From Saonia flava (GTDB taxonomy: Bacteria; Bacteroidota; Bacteroidia; Flavobacteriales; Flavobacteriaceae): 64,000 bases of DNA. Each line of letters starts with the position of its first letter. Positions within the stretch are counted from its first letter, which is position 1. The DNA is taken from the NCBI RefSeq assembly GCF_011927795.1, contig NZ_JAATJJ010000003.1, positions 1 to 64,000 of the forward strand. The letters are read 5' to 3'. This document shows positions 1-10,709 of this stretch, piece after piece. Below the pieces are notes generated by a model that did no database searches, was not told the DNA's origin, and was given only the letters and a program-made list of their open reading frames with translations. The position numbers were made by a program, and so were the translations under genes.

Positions 1-120
1 GTATACGCTGTCTTCCCAATATGTCAATAGAACTTATCTCTTTCTCAATAAACCCGAGAAACAATCTCTTGCCCCTCTAAGCGGGTGCAAATATAACACC
101 CTTTTTCATCTCTCACAATA
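1..120 (-). promoter_or_regulatory. probable rRNA operon promoter and leader, reading left
   Basis: On the minus strand there is a TATATTTG box (88-95) with a TTG box 20 bp upstream (116-118) and an A/T-rich stretch above it (121-145). This is the Bacteroidota housekeeping promoter pattern. The transcribed leader (plus-strand 1-86) resembles from memory the region ahead of flavobacterial 16S rRNA genes, including a short block reading ttgacatattgg on the minus strand. The rRNA itself would lie outside the window, so this is inference. The rest of 121-317 holds no gene I can recognise. Confidence 0.55.
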
Positions 121-317
121 CTTGCGAGTTTTTTTTTGAATAAATTTTAAAAAAATACTTAATTGTTCTGATTGTCAATTAGTTAGATTTAAATATTTTT
201 TAAAAGCAAGTATACTAAATCCTTTTTACCGCTATCACCCCACGCCCTAATCAACCTCAAAAAGTTTACAATCAGCCAAATGCAAATTTTGGGAAAGAAA
301 AAAATAACAAAAAGGAC

Positions 318-2315
318 TCACGAAAAGAAGTTCCATACCAAACCAAAACGTATCACGAAATCACGATATGGGTAGTTCGGAGCCGAGTAATAATTATATT
401 CCTTGGAGAATATAGTATTAAAATGCTCCGCCTTAAGATAAACCCTTGTTTGCCTTATCTTGGCATTAATGAAAAAGTCCAGCAGAGGATAACCACCCAA
501 CTCATCCCTATTTTGAATATAGAATTCTCCTAAAACAGGGTTATATGCATCCATATTATAGGGAGTAAAGTACTTAAAAGTAACCCCCGTTTGCAAATAC
601 ATTGCTTTTTTGAAAACATCATTAGAATAATACAATGTATTTCTTGTAACCAACTCCGGAACGTTGAGTACAGTGTTCGTCTGCGAAACATTTTGATACA
701 TCAAAGTATTATTCAGTGCAAACTTACCCAACCTAAATTCCTTCTTGTACTTTATTTTAATATAATCAATTGTACTATTCTCCTGAAAAGGTTTTATGAA
801 TGCTTTTTCTGAACCAGCATCAATCTCTTCGTCCGTTGCCAAGGAAGTAAAATATGTATAATTATCTATTTTAGAATATTTAGCAGCCAAATTTCCCCAT
901 AGACCAGATTCCAAGTTAAATTGCAAACTGTTTATTTTTTGTTTATTAAAACTTGAAGTATTCTGCCAATTATAGTTTAAATAGTCACTTTGATATAAAA
1001 GAAAATTATAATTGGGCATTTTTGAAGAAGAATGGATTGCTATTTTTATTTTATTCTTTTCATTGAACGTATAGCCCATGGAGGCGTTGATTATAGTTCC
1101 CGTTAAACTTCCCGTAACATTTTGCGTTATACTTCCATTCAAAGCAAATCCACCTATTTCCTTGGAATAATCCCCCCCAATAAGCATTTCTTCTCCTTTT
1201 AACTTATTTTCGATCTGAACACTGTCGGTTATTAAAATACTATTGAAAAAATAATTATAACTGTAATTCTCCAAACGACCTTTTAAGCTTCCCAATGTTT
1301 TATTTGAAAACAATATGTTCACTTGATTGTGCATCGTCTTTAAACTAGCCTTATCATTAATTGGGTTCAAAAAATACTCCCCATATATATGTAGCAACGA
1401 TGTTTCTGGTTTATATTGGTATTGATAGTACTTGGTCTCATAATTAAATTGATGTCCAACTGCCAAAGAGGTTGAACCTGTACTAACGGAATCCTTTTTT
1501 TTCTTTAAAAAATTGTATTGATGATCCAGGAAATAGCGTTTTCCAAGAATTTTGTTCTGCCCATTTGAAAAAACAACATCTATTCTTGACCTATCCTTAA
1601 ACTGCTCATCACCAGACTCAAATTGCAATTCCTTATCATTTAATCCTCCATTTTCTTGTCCTATTATATTCTGGGCAGCAATATGTGCCCTAAATTGATA
1701 TTTTCCATTTTTAGTGACATAATTACTTGTAACAGTAAAATTTCCCGATTCCGCCTGCTCTCTTAAATATTTCCCCAAAGACCTAAACCCCTTATATCCC
1801 AATGAAAAATTAAGTCTTCTAGAAGTGTTAAAAGCAAGTAGGGCATCTAATGTTTGCCCTTGTTCAAAGGTTGTTTTGAAGAATAAATCAGACATGGGAG
1901 TGGGGACATTATAATACCTAATATCTTCTACCTCCCAATAATTTAAATTTTTGGCCCTTGCCCCAATCAACGGATAAAAAACCTTATTTTCAAAATTGAC
2001 TCCTAATTTATTATAGGGTTGACCAACATTGGCAAAAGGCATCAATTCAAAATCGTCCTGTCTTAAATAATTGTATTTATATTCTTTATTGATAGTAAGT
2101 GAGGTATCCAGAAAAGTGGTATCCCTGGCAAAAGAGATTATTTTATAATCCTTAATAGTTATCCCTATCGTATCTTGAACTTTTTCTTTTGTTCTTCCTC
2201 TTTCGCTTTTCATTACAAAGGATGAGTCGAGCTTTTTTGTTGGGGGAATTGAATCTTCTTGGGAAAACAATGTTAGGCAACTAAAAGACAAAAATAATAA
2301 GAGGAAATACTTCAT
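318..2315 (-). CDS. putative outer-membrane porin (Porin_10-like beta barrel)
   Basis: A 665-residue exported protein. It has a signal peptide (residues 1-18, cut near FSQ/ED), a polar N-terminal stretch of about 60 residues, and then a long run of alternating aromatic and polar residues typical of beta-barrel strands. It ends in a hydrophobic strand finishing with phenylalanine and serine (VWNFFS), as barrel proteins do for BAM recognition. Length and pattern match the flavobacterial putative porin family (Pfam Porin_10). It is transcribed alone, divergent from the large secreted protein at 2466. The substrate cannot be predicted. Confidence 0.75.
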   Translation of the reverse strand: MKYFLLLFLSFSCLTLFSQEDSIPPTKKLDSSFVMKSERGRTKEKVQDTIGITIKDYKIISFARDTTFLDTSLTINKEYKYNYLRQDDFELMPFANVGQPYNKLGVNFENKVFYPLIGARAKNLNYWEVEDIRYYNVPTPMSDLFFKTTFEQGQTLDALLAFNTSRRLNFSLGYKGFRSLGKYLREQAESGNFTVTSNYVTKNGKYQFRAHIAAQNIIGQENGGLNDKELQFESGDEQFKDRSRIDVVFSNGQNKILGKRYFLDHQYNFLKKKKDSVSTGSTSLAVGHQFNYETKYYQYQYKPETSLLHIYGEYFLNPINDKASLKTMHNQVNILFSNKTLGSLKGRLENYSYNYFFNSILITDSVQIENKLKGEEMLIGGDYSKEIGGFALNGSITQNVTGSLTGTIINASMGYTFNEKNKIKIAIHSSSKMPNYNFLLYQSDYLNYNWQNTSSFNKQKINSLQFNLESGLWGNLAAKYSKIDNYTYFTSLATDEEIDAGSEKAFIKPFQENSTIDYIKIKYKKEFRLGKFALNNTLMYQNVSQTNTVLNVPELVTRNTLYYSNDVFKKAMYLQTGVTFKYFTPYNMDAYNPVLGEFYIQNRDELGGYPLLDFFINAKIRQTRVYLKAEHFNTIFSKEYNYYSAPNYPYRDFVIRFGLVWNFFS

Positions 2316-2465
2316 TCTAAAATGTTACAAAGGCAAAGTTACTTTTTTTGACCTTAATGAAATGTGAAAGTTTTCACAGAAATAAATACAAAACAAAGTA
2401 TCACTTGAACAAAAAAAATTGATAATTCTTATAATATTCAGCATATTTACAAAAAAAACACAGAA

Positions 2466-5400
2466 ATGATAAGAAAAGTACTACTAGTTTGCTTTTTTAT
2501 TAGTTCTTTCTCCTATGCACAATTTAATGAGGGTGCTCCATGGATGAACGATCTTGAAAAAAATAAATCCACGGCATCTAAATCCAGTAAGCCATCCTAT
2601 TCTATTTATGAAATATCAGAAGCTTTTCACAAATATTGGCTCGGAAAAGATTCTTCCAAAAAAGGAAGTGGCTACAAGCCCTATATGAGATGGGAAAATT
2701 ACTGGATGAACTATGTTGACCAAGATGGGCACTTGCCTTCATCCGAACAGCTATGGAATGCCTGGAAGAGCAAAAGCAACAATATTGCTGGAAAAGCTGT
2801 CAACCCAACCAGTGATTGGTCAATCGTTGGTCCAGAATCCCATGGTTTTTTTCCTGGACAATTACCGGGACAAGGAAGGGTCAATGCAATCGCTGTAGAC
2901 CCAAACGACGAAAATGTATGGTATGTAGGAGCTCCAGCGGGAGGAATATGGAAATCTACAGATGCAGGTAGTACATGGATCAGTTTGTTTGATAATTTTC
3001 TTCAAATAGGAGTTTCAGGGATTGCCATTGATCCAAATGATTCCAATATCATATATATCGCTACAGGAGATGATGATGCTTCTGATTCTTATAGCATTGG
3101 TGTATTTAAATCCATTGATGGTGGCGCAAGTTGGAATGAAACAGGGTTGAATCCATCCAACACAACAGTGAACACTTTAATGAACGAAATTGTTATTGAC
3201 CCTTCCAATTCTGATATCTTATGGGTTGGAACTAATGGAGGGCTTCTAAAGTCTATTGATGGAGGAGATACTTGGGAAACAAAAAGAAATGGGAATATTA
3301 AAGATTTTAAATTGAAACCCGATAACAGTTCGGTAATCTATGCAGTATCTAACAGTAATTTTTATAGATCTGTAAATGGAGGTGATGATTTTACTGAAAT
3401 TACGGATAACTTACCAAGTTCTTCTGGTCGTCTTGTTTTAGGGGTTTCCGCGGCCAACCCAGAAGTCGTATATATCCTAAGTGCTGATGTTTCATCAAAT
3501 GATTTTGCTTATCAAGGCCTTTATAAATCTATAGATGGGGGAACCACATTTGTTGAAAGTCCAAACACCATTGATATTTTAGAATCTTCCCAAGCTTGGT
3601 TTGATCTAGCTTTGGAAGTATCTCCTACCAATGAAGATGAGTTGTATATAGGGTGCTTAAACATATGGAAAAGCACAAATGGGGGCAATTCCTTTTCTCA
3701 ACTTAATGAATGGTTTTTAAATACGCCTTCTTATACCCATGCAGATATACATACCCTAAAAATATTCAATGGAAAACTTTATTGTGGAAGTGATGGGGGT
3801 ATATATGTTTCAGAAGATAATGGTGCTACATTTACAGATTATACGGCTGGTATTGCCATAAGCCAATTATACCGCATTTCTGTCTCCCCCCAAGACTCCA
3901 ACAAAATTATTGGTGGTTTTCAAGATAATGGAGGGCTTTTGTATAACAATGGCGAATGGAATTCGTACCATGGTGGAGATGGAATGGACAATGTCATAGA
4001 TCCAGGAAATAATAAATTACTATACGGGTTTATGCAATTTGGTCAAAATCTGTTCATTTCCCTTAATTCAGGGCAATCTGTAACGTCAGTTTCGGCTCCC
4101 AATGATGCCAGTCAAGGAAACTGGATTACGCCATTGGCAATTGACAGTGAAGGCGATGTATTTGCCGGGTATGATGCTGTATACAAATTAGTAGGAAGTG
4201 GATGGGAAAAATGGTCCAATGGATTTAGCAATGGCAATATTGAAGATTTGGAAATAGACCCTAACAATCCCATGATTATGTATGCGGCAGATGATAATTT
4301 TATTTTCAGAAGTGATAATGGTGGAACTTCTTTCTCCTTTCTTCCTCAACTGGATTCCGAAATTTCGGATATCGCCATAAACAATAATGATAGTAATATT
4401 ATTTACGTTGTTACCTCAAATAGAGTGGGAACACCCTTGGGGCAACAAACCACCCAACGAGGAGTGTTTAAGGTTACAGTTGATGGAAGTAATACAACTT
4501 TTGAAGACATTACCTTAAACCTTCCTACCGACCAGGCCTATTTTGCCATAGTTCATCAAGGCAGACATCCAGATAACCCCATTTACGTAGCTACTAGTTT
4601 AGGCGTTTATAGGCTGGACGATACCTTGACCGAATGGGAAGATTATTTTACGGGGTTACCCAATACTGCATATAGTGATTTAGAAATAAGCTTAGATGAT
4701 GAACTTATTACCGCCTCTACATATGGTCGTGGAGTATGGCAGTCACCCATTCCCGTACAACTACCAGATGCTGATATTCGTTTACTTTCTGTTACTCCAA
4801 CAGCAAATTCTGTTTTTTGTGGGCAAGTAAATTCAGAAATTTTGGTAGAAAACACGGGTCTTAATCCTGTCACAGAGATTGATATAACCTATAGTATCAA
4901 TGAAGGAACAGATCAAGTTATGAATTGGACAGGGACTCTAAATGCCGAAGAAACAACTACTATTGATTTAGGTGTTTTAAATATTTCTGAGTTTGGAAAA
5001 ATAGTTTTGAATGTTACTGCAAGTGCTCCCAACGATGCCTTTTCGGACAACAATACATTAAACACCTTATTTTTTAACAATGACTATGGATTGGGAGGCA
5101 CCATAAATACTTTTGAAACTGCCAATGAAACCCTTATTGCTTATAATGAAGGAGATGAAGACAACAGTGTTTGGGAAAAGGGAATTCCTTCCGGTGCTAT
5201 TTTAAATGAAGCTGGTTCCGGTACCAATGTATATGCCACTATATTGGATGGCAACCATCCAGATGCCACTAAAGGGATTTTAATGAGTAATTGTTATGAA
5301 ATGGCCAACATTTTAGCACCTGTTCTTAAGTTCAATATGGCCTATGATTTAGAGGAAAATTGGGATATTGTTTATGTACAATATTCTATTGACGAAGGAA

Positions 5401-6731
5401 ATACATGGAACGTTTTAGGCAATATAAACAGTCAACCTAATTGGTATACTAGTGATAGAACCAACATCAGTTCTGGTGATGATGATGATTGTCAAAATTG
5501 TCCAGGAGCACAATGGACAGGTACAAATGCAACAATAACAGAATACGCATATGATTTTACGGCCAATGCCAACAACGGCGAGGTGGATCTTACCAACGAA
5601 CCCAATGTACTGTTTAGAATAGTATTTCATTCAGATGCCTTTGTAACTCAAGAAGGAGTCGTAATAGATGATTTTGTGATCGAAGGATTCCAAGACGATG
5701 ATGACGATGACAATGATGGCGTTTTGGATGTGGACGATAATTGTCCATTGAGTAGCAATGCCAATCAATTGGATACTGATGGGGATGGAGATGGTGATGC
5801 CTGTGATACTGATGATGACGATGATGGTATTTTAGATGTTGAAGACATTTGTCCTTTAATTGCGAATCCCAATCAAGAAGATTTTGATGGAGATGGCATT
5901 GGCGATATTTGTGATGATGATATAGATAATGATGGGGTCCCAAATAATCTGGATTTGTGCCCAGACACACCTTCTAACTCAGTTGTGGATGTTAATGGCT
6001 GCATTGTATTTTCCTTACCTGTAACGAATTTCACAGTTCTCGCTATTGGAGAATCATGCATAAGCAGCAATAATGGAAGCATACAAATAGATGCTGTAGA
6101 AAACCTAAATTATACGGCAACTTTATCTGATGGCGTTTCTGATGTTGTGAATACATTTACAACAACAACTTTGTTCGAAAACTTAACAGCCGGAGCCTAT
6201 ACATTATGCTTAACCGTAGATGGCCAAACTGGCTATGAAAGTTGCAGGGATATCATTATCGGCCAACCAGATGCACTTTCAGTTTCATCTAAAGTGAGTT
6301 CATTAAAAAGCGAAGTAACCCTTAATTTAGAAGGTGGCAAGAGTTATACCATTAATTTGAACAATGAAATATACGCCACATCTGAAAGTGAAATTACTTT
6401 ATCACTTTCCAAGGTAGAAAACACCCTTTCTGTAAAAACGGATCAGGACTGTCAAGGAATATACGAGGAAACCATTATTCTGGATTCAGGTGTATTTATC
6501 TATCCAAATCCTATTGAAAGTGGCAATATGACCATTTATTTAGGTGAGAGCAGTTGGAATGAAGTAGAATTGTCCTTATACACTGTACATGGCGCAACAA
6601 TTTTTAGTAAAGCCCATAGTGTGATTGATAATAGAATAAAATTCAGTGTAGACGCCCTACCTCATGGAGTTTACCTGCTCAATTTGAAGACCGACAAAAC
6701 ATTAACAAACTATAAAATAATAAGAAAATGA
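2466..6731 (+). CDS. large secreted protein with BNR/sortilin-like repeats, TSP3 repeats and a type IX sorting domain
   Basis: A 1421-residue secreted protein with a signal peptide (residues 1-18, ending SYAQ). Residues about 115-770 carry repeated Asp-box motifs (S.DGG..W), giving BNR/sortilin-type propeller repeats. Residues about 775-900 look like a CARDB-type adhesion domain. Residues about 1076-1175 are Asp-rich calcium-binding thrombospondin type 3 repeats (DTDGDGDGDACD and related). Residues about 1341-1421 form a type A T9SS C-terminal domain (YPNP near its start, LKTDK.L..YKIIRK at the end). It is therefore predicted to be exported by the type IX system and anchored or released at the cell surface. 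No catalytic residues are evident. It overlaps the next gene by 4 bases (ATGA), suggesting co-translation. Confidence 0.85.
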   Translation: MIRKVLLVCFFISSFSYAQFNEGAPWMNDLEKNKSTASKSSKPSYSIYEISEAFHKYWLGKDSSKKGSGYKPYMRWENYWMNYVDQDGHLPSSEQLWNAWKSKSNNIAGKAVNPTSDWSIVGPESHGFFPGQLPGQGRVNAIAVDPNDENVWYVGAPAGGIWKSTDAGSTWISLFDNFLQIGVSGIAIDPNDSNIIYIATGDDDASDSYSIGVFKSIDGGASWNETGLNPSNTTVNTLMNEIVIDPSNSDILWVGTNGGLLKSIDGGDTWETKRNGNIKDFKLKPDNSSVIYAVSNSNFYRSVNGGDDFTEITDNLPSSSGRLVLGVSAANPEVVYILSADVSSNDFAYQGLYKSIDGGTTFVESPNTIDILESSQAWFDLALEVSPTNEDELYIGCLNIWKSTNGGNSFSQLNEWFLNTPSYTHADIHTLKIFNGKLYCGSDGGIYVSEDNGATFTDYTAGIAISQLYRISVSPQDSNKIIGGFQDNGGLLYNNGEWNSYHGGDGMDNVIDPGNNKLLYGFMQFGQNLFISLNSGQSVTSVSAPNDASQGNWITPLAIDSEGDVFAGYDAVYKLVGSGWEKWSNGFSNGNIEDLEIDPNNPMIMYAADDNFIFRSDNGGTSFSFLPQLDSEISDIAINNNDSNIIYVVTSNRVGTPLGQQTTQRGVFKVTVDGSNTTFEDITLNLPTDQAYFAIVHQGRHPDNPIYVATSLGVYRLDDTLTEWEDYFTGLPNTAYSDLEISLDDELITASTYGRGVWQSPIPVQLPDADIRLLSVTPTANSVFCGQVNSEILVENTGLNPVTEIDITYSINEGTDQVMNWTGTLNAEETTTIDLGVLNISEFGKIVLNVTASAPNDAFSDNNTLNTLFFNNDYGLGGTINTFETANETLIAYNEGDEDNSVWEKGIPSGAILNEAGSGTNVYATILDGNHPDATKGILMSNCYEMANILAPVLKFNMAYDLEENWDIVYVQYSIDEGNTWNVLGNINSQPNWYTSDRTNISSGDDDDCQNCPGAQWTGTNATITEYAYDFTANANNGEVDLTNEPNVLFRIVFHSDAFVTQEGVVIDDFVIEGFQDDDDDDNDGVLDVDDNCPLSSNANQLDTDGDGDGDACDTDDDDDGILDVEDICPLIANPNQEDFDGDGIGDICDDDIDNDGVPNNLDLCPDTPSNSVVDVNGCIVFSLPVTNFTVLAIGESCISSNNGSIQIDAVENLNYTATLSDGVSDVVNTFTTTTLFENLTAGAYTLCLTVDGQTGYESCRDIIIGQPDALSVSSKVSSLKSEVTLNLEGGKSYTINLNNEIYATSESEITLSLSKVENTLSVKTDQDCQGIYEETIILDSGVFIYPNPIESGNMTIYLGESSWNEVELSLYTVHGATIFSKAHSVIDNRIKFSVDALPHGVYLLNLKTDKTLTNYKIIRK

Positions 6732-7438
6732 AACATATATATAAAATAGGGTTTTTGGCAGTATTTTTCTTATTATCGTGTGGTGGAGGTGGTTCCGAAG
6801 GAGATGACACTCCACCTCCACCACCACCAGTACCGGACCCTTCCGCAGCAACTTTGGTATTTCCCCAAAATAATACGGAATGTAATGAAGGAACCATTCT
6901 TAATGATACTCAAAGTGAGGTGACTTTTGAATGGAATGCATCCCAAAACACAGATAGTTATGAAGTAAATATCACTAACCTTAACACCAGTAGTACGCAA
7001 AAGGTAACCGCAACTGGAACAGAAACAGCGGTGACAATTGCAAGAGGTACTCCCTATGAATGGTTTGTAGTTTCCAAAGCTAATGGTACAAATGTTACCG
7101 CCACTAGTTCTAATGCAAAATTCTATAATCAAGGGCCTGGCATAGAAAATTATGCGCCTTTTCCTGCCGATGTTGTAAATCCTGAAAGAGGAACAACATT
7201 GGCAACTACCACTAGTGTAGCATTGGAATGGATTGGTAGTGACGTGGATGATGATATTGAGGAATATGAAGTGCTTTTCGGAACAGATGAGACACCTACT
7301 GTATCCTTGGGAACAGTTACAGAAACAATTATTGATGCAAATGTTGCTTCAGGAGGAGTTTACTACTGGAGAGTCATTACCACAGATAGCCAAGGGAACA
7401 CTTCTCAATCTGAGATTTTTGAGTTTAGAGTAAATTAA
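6728..7438 (+). CDS. surface lipoprotein with fibronectin III-like domains
   Basis: A 236-residue lipoprotein. The SPII signal ends LLSC, followed by GGGGSEGDD, an acid- and glycine-rich start resembling the Bacteroidota surface-lipoprotein export signal. A proline linker (about residues 33-40) precedes two beta-sandwich repeats (about 45-135 and 140-236) with the W..S...Y.V pattern of fibronectin III domains. Its start overlaps the stop of the BNR/T9SS gene by 4 bases, so it probably works with that protein at the cell surface. No enzymatic motif is seen. Confidence 0.7.
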   Translation: MKHIYKIGFLAVFFLLSCGGGGSEGDDTPPPPPPVPDPSAATLVFPQNNTECNEGTILNDTQSEVTFEWNASQNTDSYEVNITNLNTSSTQKVTATGTETAVTIARGTPYEWFVVSKANGTNVTATSSNAKFYNQGPGIENYAPFPADVVNPERGTTLATTTSVALEWIGSDVDDDIEEYEVLFGTDETPTVSLGTVTETIIDANVASGGVYYWRVITTDSQGNTSQSEIFEFRVN

Positions 7439-7483
7439 TTCTTTAAAAATTACCATCTTGCTTACAATCTAATCAAGCACTTT

Positions 7484-8083
7484 GTGGGTTTAAAGAATTA
7501 TTTGCATTTTTTTGATGAAGTCGGCACCGATGAGGCAGGTCGCGGTTGCTTGGCCGGACCTGTTACCGCAGCCGCGGTAATGTTACCTGAAAATTTTAAA
7601 AATGACATTCTAAACGATTCCAAACAATTGTCCGAAACAAAAAGAGATTTACTTAGGCCACTAATTGAATATGAATCTCTAAGTTTTGGAGTAGCGCACA
7701 TTTTCCCTGAAAAGATTGATGAAATCAACATCCTGAATGCCTCCATTTTGGCCATGCACGGTGCCATTTCAAAAATTAATGGTCACCCTAAATTTATCAT
7801 TGTGGACGGCAACAGGTTTAAACCTTTCAAAAATATTCCATTTGAATGCATTATAAAGGGAGATAGTAAATTCATGAGTATAGCCGCGGCGTCGGTTCTT
7901 GCAAAGACGTACAGGGACCAATATATGGAGAAAATTCATTTGGAATATCCCATGTACAATTGGAAAAAAAACAAAGGATACCCAACCAAAGAGCATAGAC
8001 AGGCCATTCGGGAATATGGAATTACAAAATACCACCGAAAAAGTTTTAGACAATTGCCAGAACAATTAAAATTAGACATTTAA
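7484..8083 (+). CDS. rnhB: ribonuclease HII
   Basis: Ribonuclease HII removes the RNA strand of RNA-DNA hybrids and single ribonucleotides from DNA. The 199-residue length is normal. The first catalytic block reads [13 protein letters not shown], giving the Asp-Glu pair. Further acidic sites follow at DSKQL and in VDGNRF, and [14 protein letters not shown] is the conserved helix with the last catalytic Asp. I use the GTG at 7484 because it gives the usual short lead before the first motif. No good ATG lies between it and the motif. It is followed 29 bp later by a lipoprotein gene on the same strand. Confidence 0.95.
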   Translation: MGLKNYLHFFDEVGTDEAGRGCLAGPVTAAAVMLPENFKNDILNDSKQLSETKRDLLRPLIEYESLSFGVAHIFPEKIDEINILNASILAMHGAISKINGHPKFIIVDGNRFKPFKNIPFECIIKGDSKFMSIAAASVLAKTYRDQYMEKIHLEYPMYNWKKNKGYPTKEHRQAIREYGITKYHRKSFRQLPEQLKLDI

Positions 8084-8112
8084 AATCCTAAATTTGTGGG
8101 AAAGCCATCCAA

Positions 8113-10575
8113 ATGAAATTTAGAATACTGCTCATTTTTGTTATTGTCTTAGCCCTTGGCTGTAAAAAAGAAGAAAATAAGACCTCTTCTTTATTGCACT
8201 ATATCCCTAAGGAAACAGCTGTTCTTATAAAAATAAATGACCATCAAGCTTTTAAAAGCGACCTTAAGAACAATGGCTTTCTCAAAGAATTGGAGGGAAC
8301 TAAGGTTTATAGATCAATCCATGAGAAAATTAAAAATCTGGACAACATTTCTCCAAGTTCGGAAGGATTGTTAGGTTTTGTTGAAATAGGTAAAGAGAAT
8401 TTTGAATACATCTATGTAACGGACTCCCATCCTAATTTCTTTCAGTTGGATAATGCACAAAATATATCTTCTGAAACGCTTACTTATGAAAACAGGAGTT
8501 ATGACAAATATGTGTTGGATGACATCTCCTTTTTTAGTTTAGAGCAAGACAATAAAATAATCCTATGTTCCGCCCAGTTGGTATTGGAAAATTTAATCCG
8601 CACCCTAAAAGAAATAAAAACTCCCCAAACATTACAAAAATTATATGAGGTCTCAAGTGAAAATAAGCCAGCCACACTATTTATAAATTCTAAATATGGT
8701 GATGCTGTCATTACTTCAAAAGTTTTGGAAAAATCCAAAATAAAGATTTCCAATTTTTTTGATTGGATTTCTCTTGACCTTAATACAGGTCAAAATCACA
8801 TGGGTTTTAATGGTATTAGCATAGCCAATGATTCATTAAACCAATTCATTAATTTATTTAAAAACACGAACCCTTTAACCCCAACAACTCCTCAACTAGC
8901 ACCCTTAAATTCCACCGCTATACTATCCTATACTTTTGATGATTACAATGAGTTTGCCAAAAACCAACAAAAATACCTTGATCGTTCTTCACCGGTAGAT
9001 ACTATATTCAACACCGTTGAAGAAGTGGGCCATATTTTCTTGAACTCAAAAAAAGGGGTTGTTCTTAAAACATTTGGCTCAGAAAATTTGTATCAATTTT
9101 TGGATACTTATAAAAAAGAAAGTAAGGATTACCAGGGCAATCAAATAAACGGTTTAAGCTCTTCAGAGTTTTTAAATGAATTTTTTAATCCCTTGATCCA
9201 AGGGTTTTCTGCCAATTATTTTTCTATTATAGATAACACATTCCTATTTTCAGAAGATAGGGAAACCATGCAAACCATTATAAGTAACTATAAAAATGGA
9301 GCAACCTTTGAAAAAAGCCCAACATATCTAGCGGCCAAAACCGAATTGGCCGAGGAATCCACTATTCAGTTTATTTCTAGCTCCAAGGGTATAGAATATT
9401 TTCTTGAAGAAGATTTTTCAAAAGAATTTGTATTGGATATTAAAGAGTCCAATTTATCTAAATATGTGTTTGCGGGACAGCTGGTAACAGATAATTCCTT
9501 TTACCACACCTCTTTAATGGCGGAAAGGGTAGAGAAAGAAGTAGCGTCCAATACCACTTCTCCCCTTTTCACAGTCCAATTAGATGCAGATTTGGCAAAT
9601 ACCCCACAGTTTGTAACAAATCATAGGACCAACAAAAAAGAAATAGTGGTACAAGATGTGGACAACAATCTTTATTTAATTTCAACGGAGGGAAAAGTCC
9701 TTTGGAAAAAACAACTTGGGTCCAAAATTGTAGGTAGTATTAAACAGATTGATATTTATAAAAACGGAAGACTACAACTGGCATTTACAACAAATAATCA
9801 GTTTTTGGTTTTGGACAGAAATGGGAAAGAAGTGGAGCCTTTTAATAAAACCTACGAAGGAGGAAACCTAAACTCCTTGGCTGTCTTTGATTATGAAGAC
9901 AAAAAGAACTATCGTTTTGTGGTAACCCAAGGCAGCAAGGTGTTTATGTACAACGGCAAGGGAGACATCGTGGATGGTTTTACCTATAAAAATAGCGGTT
10001 CTCAAATTACCAATTCGCCCAAGCATTTTAGAATTGGAAAAAAAGATTATTTGGCATTTATGCTAGAAAACAATTCCCTGAAAATATTAAGCAGAGTCGG
10101 TAAGGATAGAGTAACTGTTACAGATAAAATAGATTTTTCCAACAATGATATATATATCTATAAGAATAAATTTACGTTAACAGATAAGAAAGGTGTACTT
10201 CATCAAATTGATGAAAAGGGCGGTATTTCGAGGGCCAATTTTAACTTAAACCAAGACCATGGAATAGATGCAACAAGCAACACCCTGGTAATCATGAATG
10301 ATAATATTCTGACCATAAAAGGAAAAAAAGTAGAATTAGAGCTTGGGGTCTATACAAAACCTAAAATATTCTATATCTATGACAAGATATATGTATCAGT
10401 GACTGATATCCAAAATCAAAAGATTTATCTTTTTGACAGTCAAGCGAAGCCAATACCAAATTTTCCAATCTATGGAAATTCAATTATTGATTTGGCCGAT
10501 ATTGACAATGATAGAAAGCTGGAATTGGTAGCAAAAGACCTGGAAAACTCAATCATTATCTACAAATTGAATTAA
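8113..10575 (+). CDS. large lipoprotein with C-terminal propeller-like repeats, function unknown
   Basis: An 820-residue lipoprotein (SPII signal ending ALGC, then KKEENK, which suggests the periplasm or outer membrane). The N-terminal half (about 30-480) opens with HYIPKETAVLIKI, reminiscent of DUF3352-type proteins. The C-terminal half (about 490-820) has repeated 40-50 residue units such as VQDVDNNLYLISTEGKVLWK, as in PQQ/WD-like propellers, and ends with an FG-GAP-like ADIDNDRKLELVAKD. It lies 29 bp after rnhB. I do not recognise a specific function. Confidence 0.6.
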   Translation: MKFRILLIFVIVLALGCKKEENKTSSLLHYIPKETAVLIKINDHQAFKSDLKNNGFLKELEGTKVYRSIHEKIKNLDNISPSSEGLLGFVEIGKENFEYIYVTDSHPNFFQLDNAQNISSETLTYENRSYDKYVLDDISFFSLEQDNKIILCSAQLVLENLIRTLKEIKTPQTLQKLYEVSSENKPATLFINSKYGDAVITSKVLEKSKIKISNFFDWISLDLNTGQNHMGFNGISIANDSLNQFINLFKNTNPLTPTTPQLAPLNSTAILSYTFDDYNEFAKNQQKYLDRSSPVDTIFNTVEEVGHIFLNSKKGVVLKTFGSENLYQFLDTYKKESKDYQGNQINGLSSSEFLNEFFNPLIQGFSANYFSIIDNTFLFSEDRETMQTIISNYKNGATFEKSPTYLAAKTELAEESTIQFISSSKGIEYFLEEDFSKEFVLDIKESNLSKYVFAGQLVTDNSFYHTSLMAERVEKEVASNTTSPLFTVQLDADLANTPQFVTNHRTNKKEIVVQDVDNNLYLISTEGKVLWKKQLGSKIVGSIKQIDIYKNGRLQLAFTTNNQFLVLDRNGKEVEPFNKTYEGGNLNSLAVFDYEDKKNYRFVVTQGSKVFMYNGKGDIVDGFTYKNSGSQITNSPKHFRIGKKDYLAFMLENNSLKILSRVGKDRVTVTDKIDFSNNDIYIYKNKFTLTDKKGVLHQIDEKGGISRANFNLNQDHGIDATSNTLVIMNDNILTIKGKKVELELGVYTKPKIFYIYDKIYVSVTDIQNQKIYLFDSQAKPIPNFPIYGNSIIDLADIDNDRKLELVAKDLENSIIIYKLN

Positions 10576-10709
10576 TAGGGTCTTTTTTGTCAACAATACA
10601 TTAAAGCCAACTACACATACATATTTTCCCACACGAACCTATCTATTTTTGTACTTTTCTGTTGAACTATTTTTTGTAATTTCAAAACCTTAGAGAACCT
10701 TATAATTAC

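Noticed and set aside
5614-5970. Histidine-rich minus-strand ORF
   Set aside because: It is the antisense of the Asp-rich TSP3 repeat; GAT codons read backwards give His.
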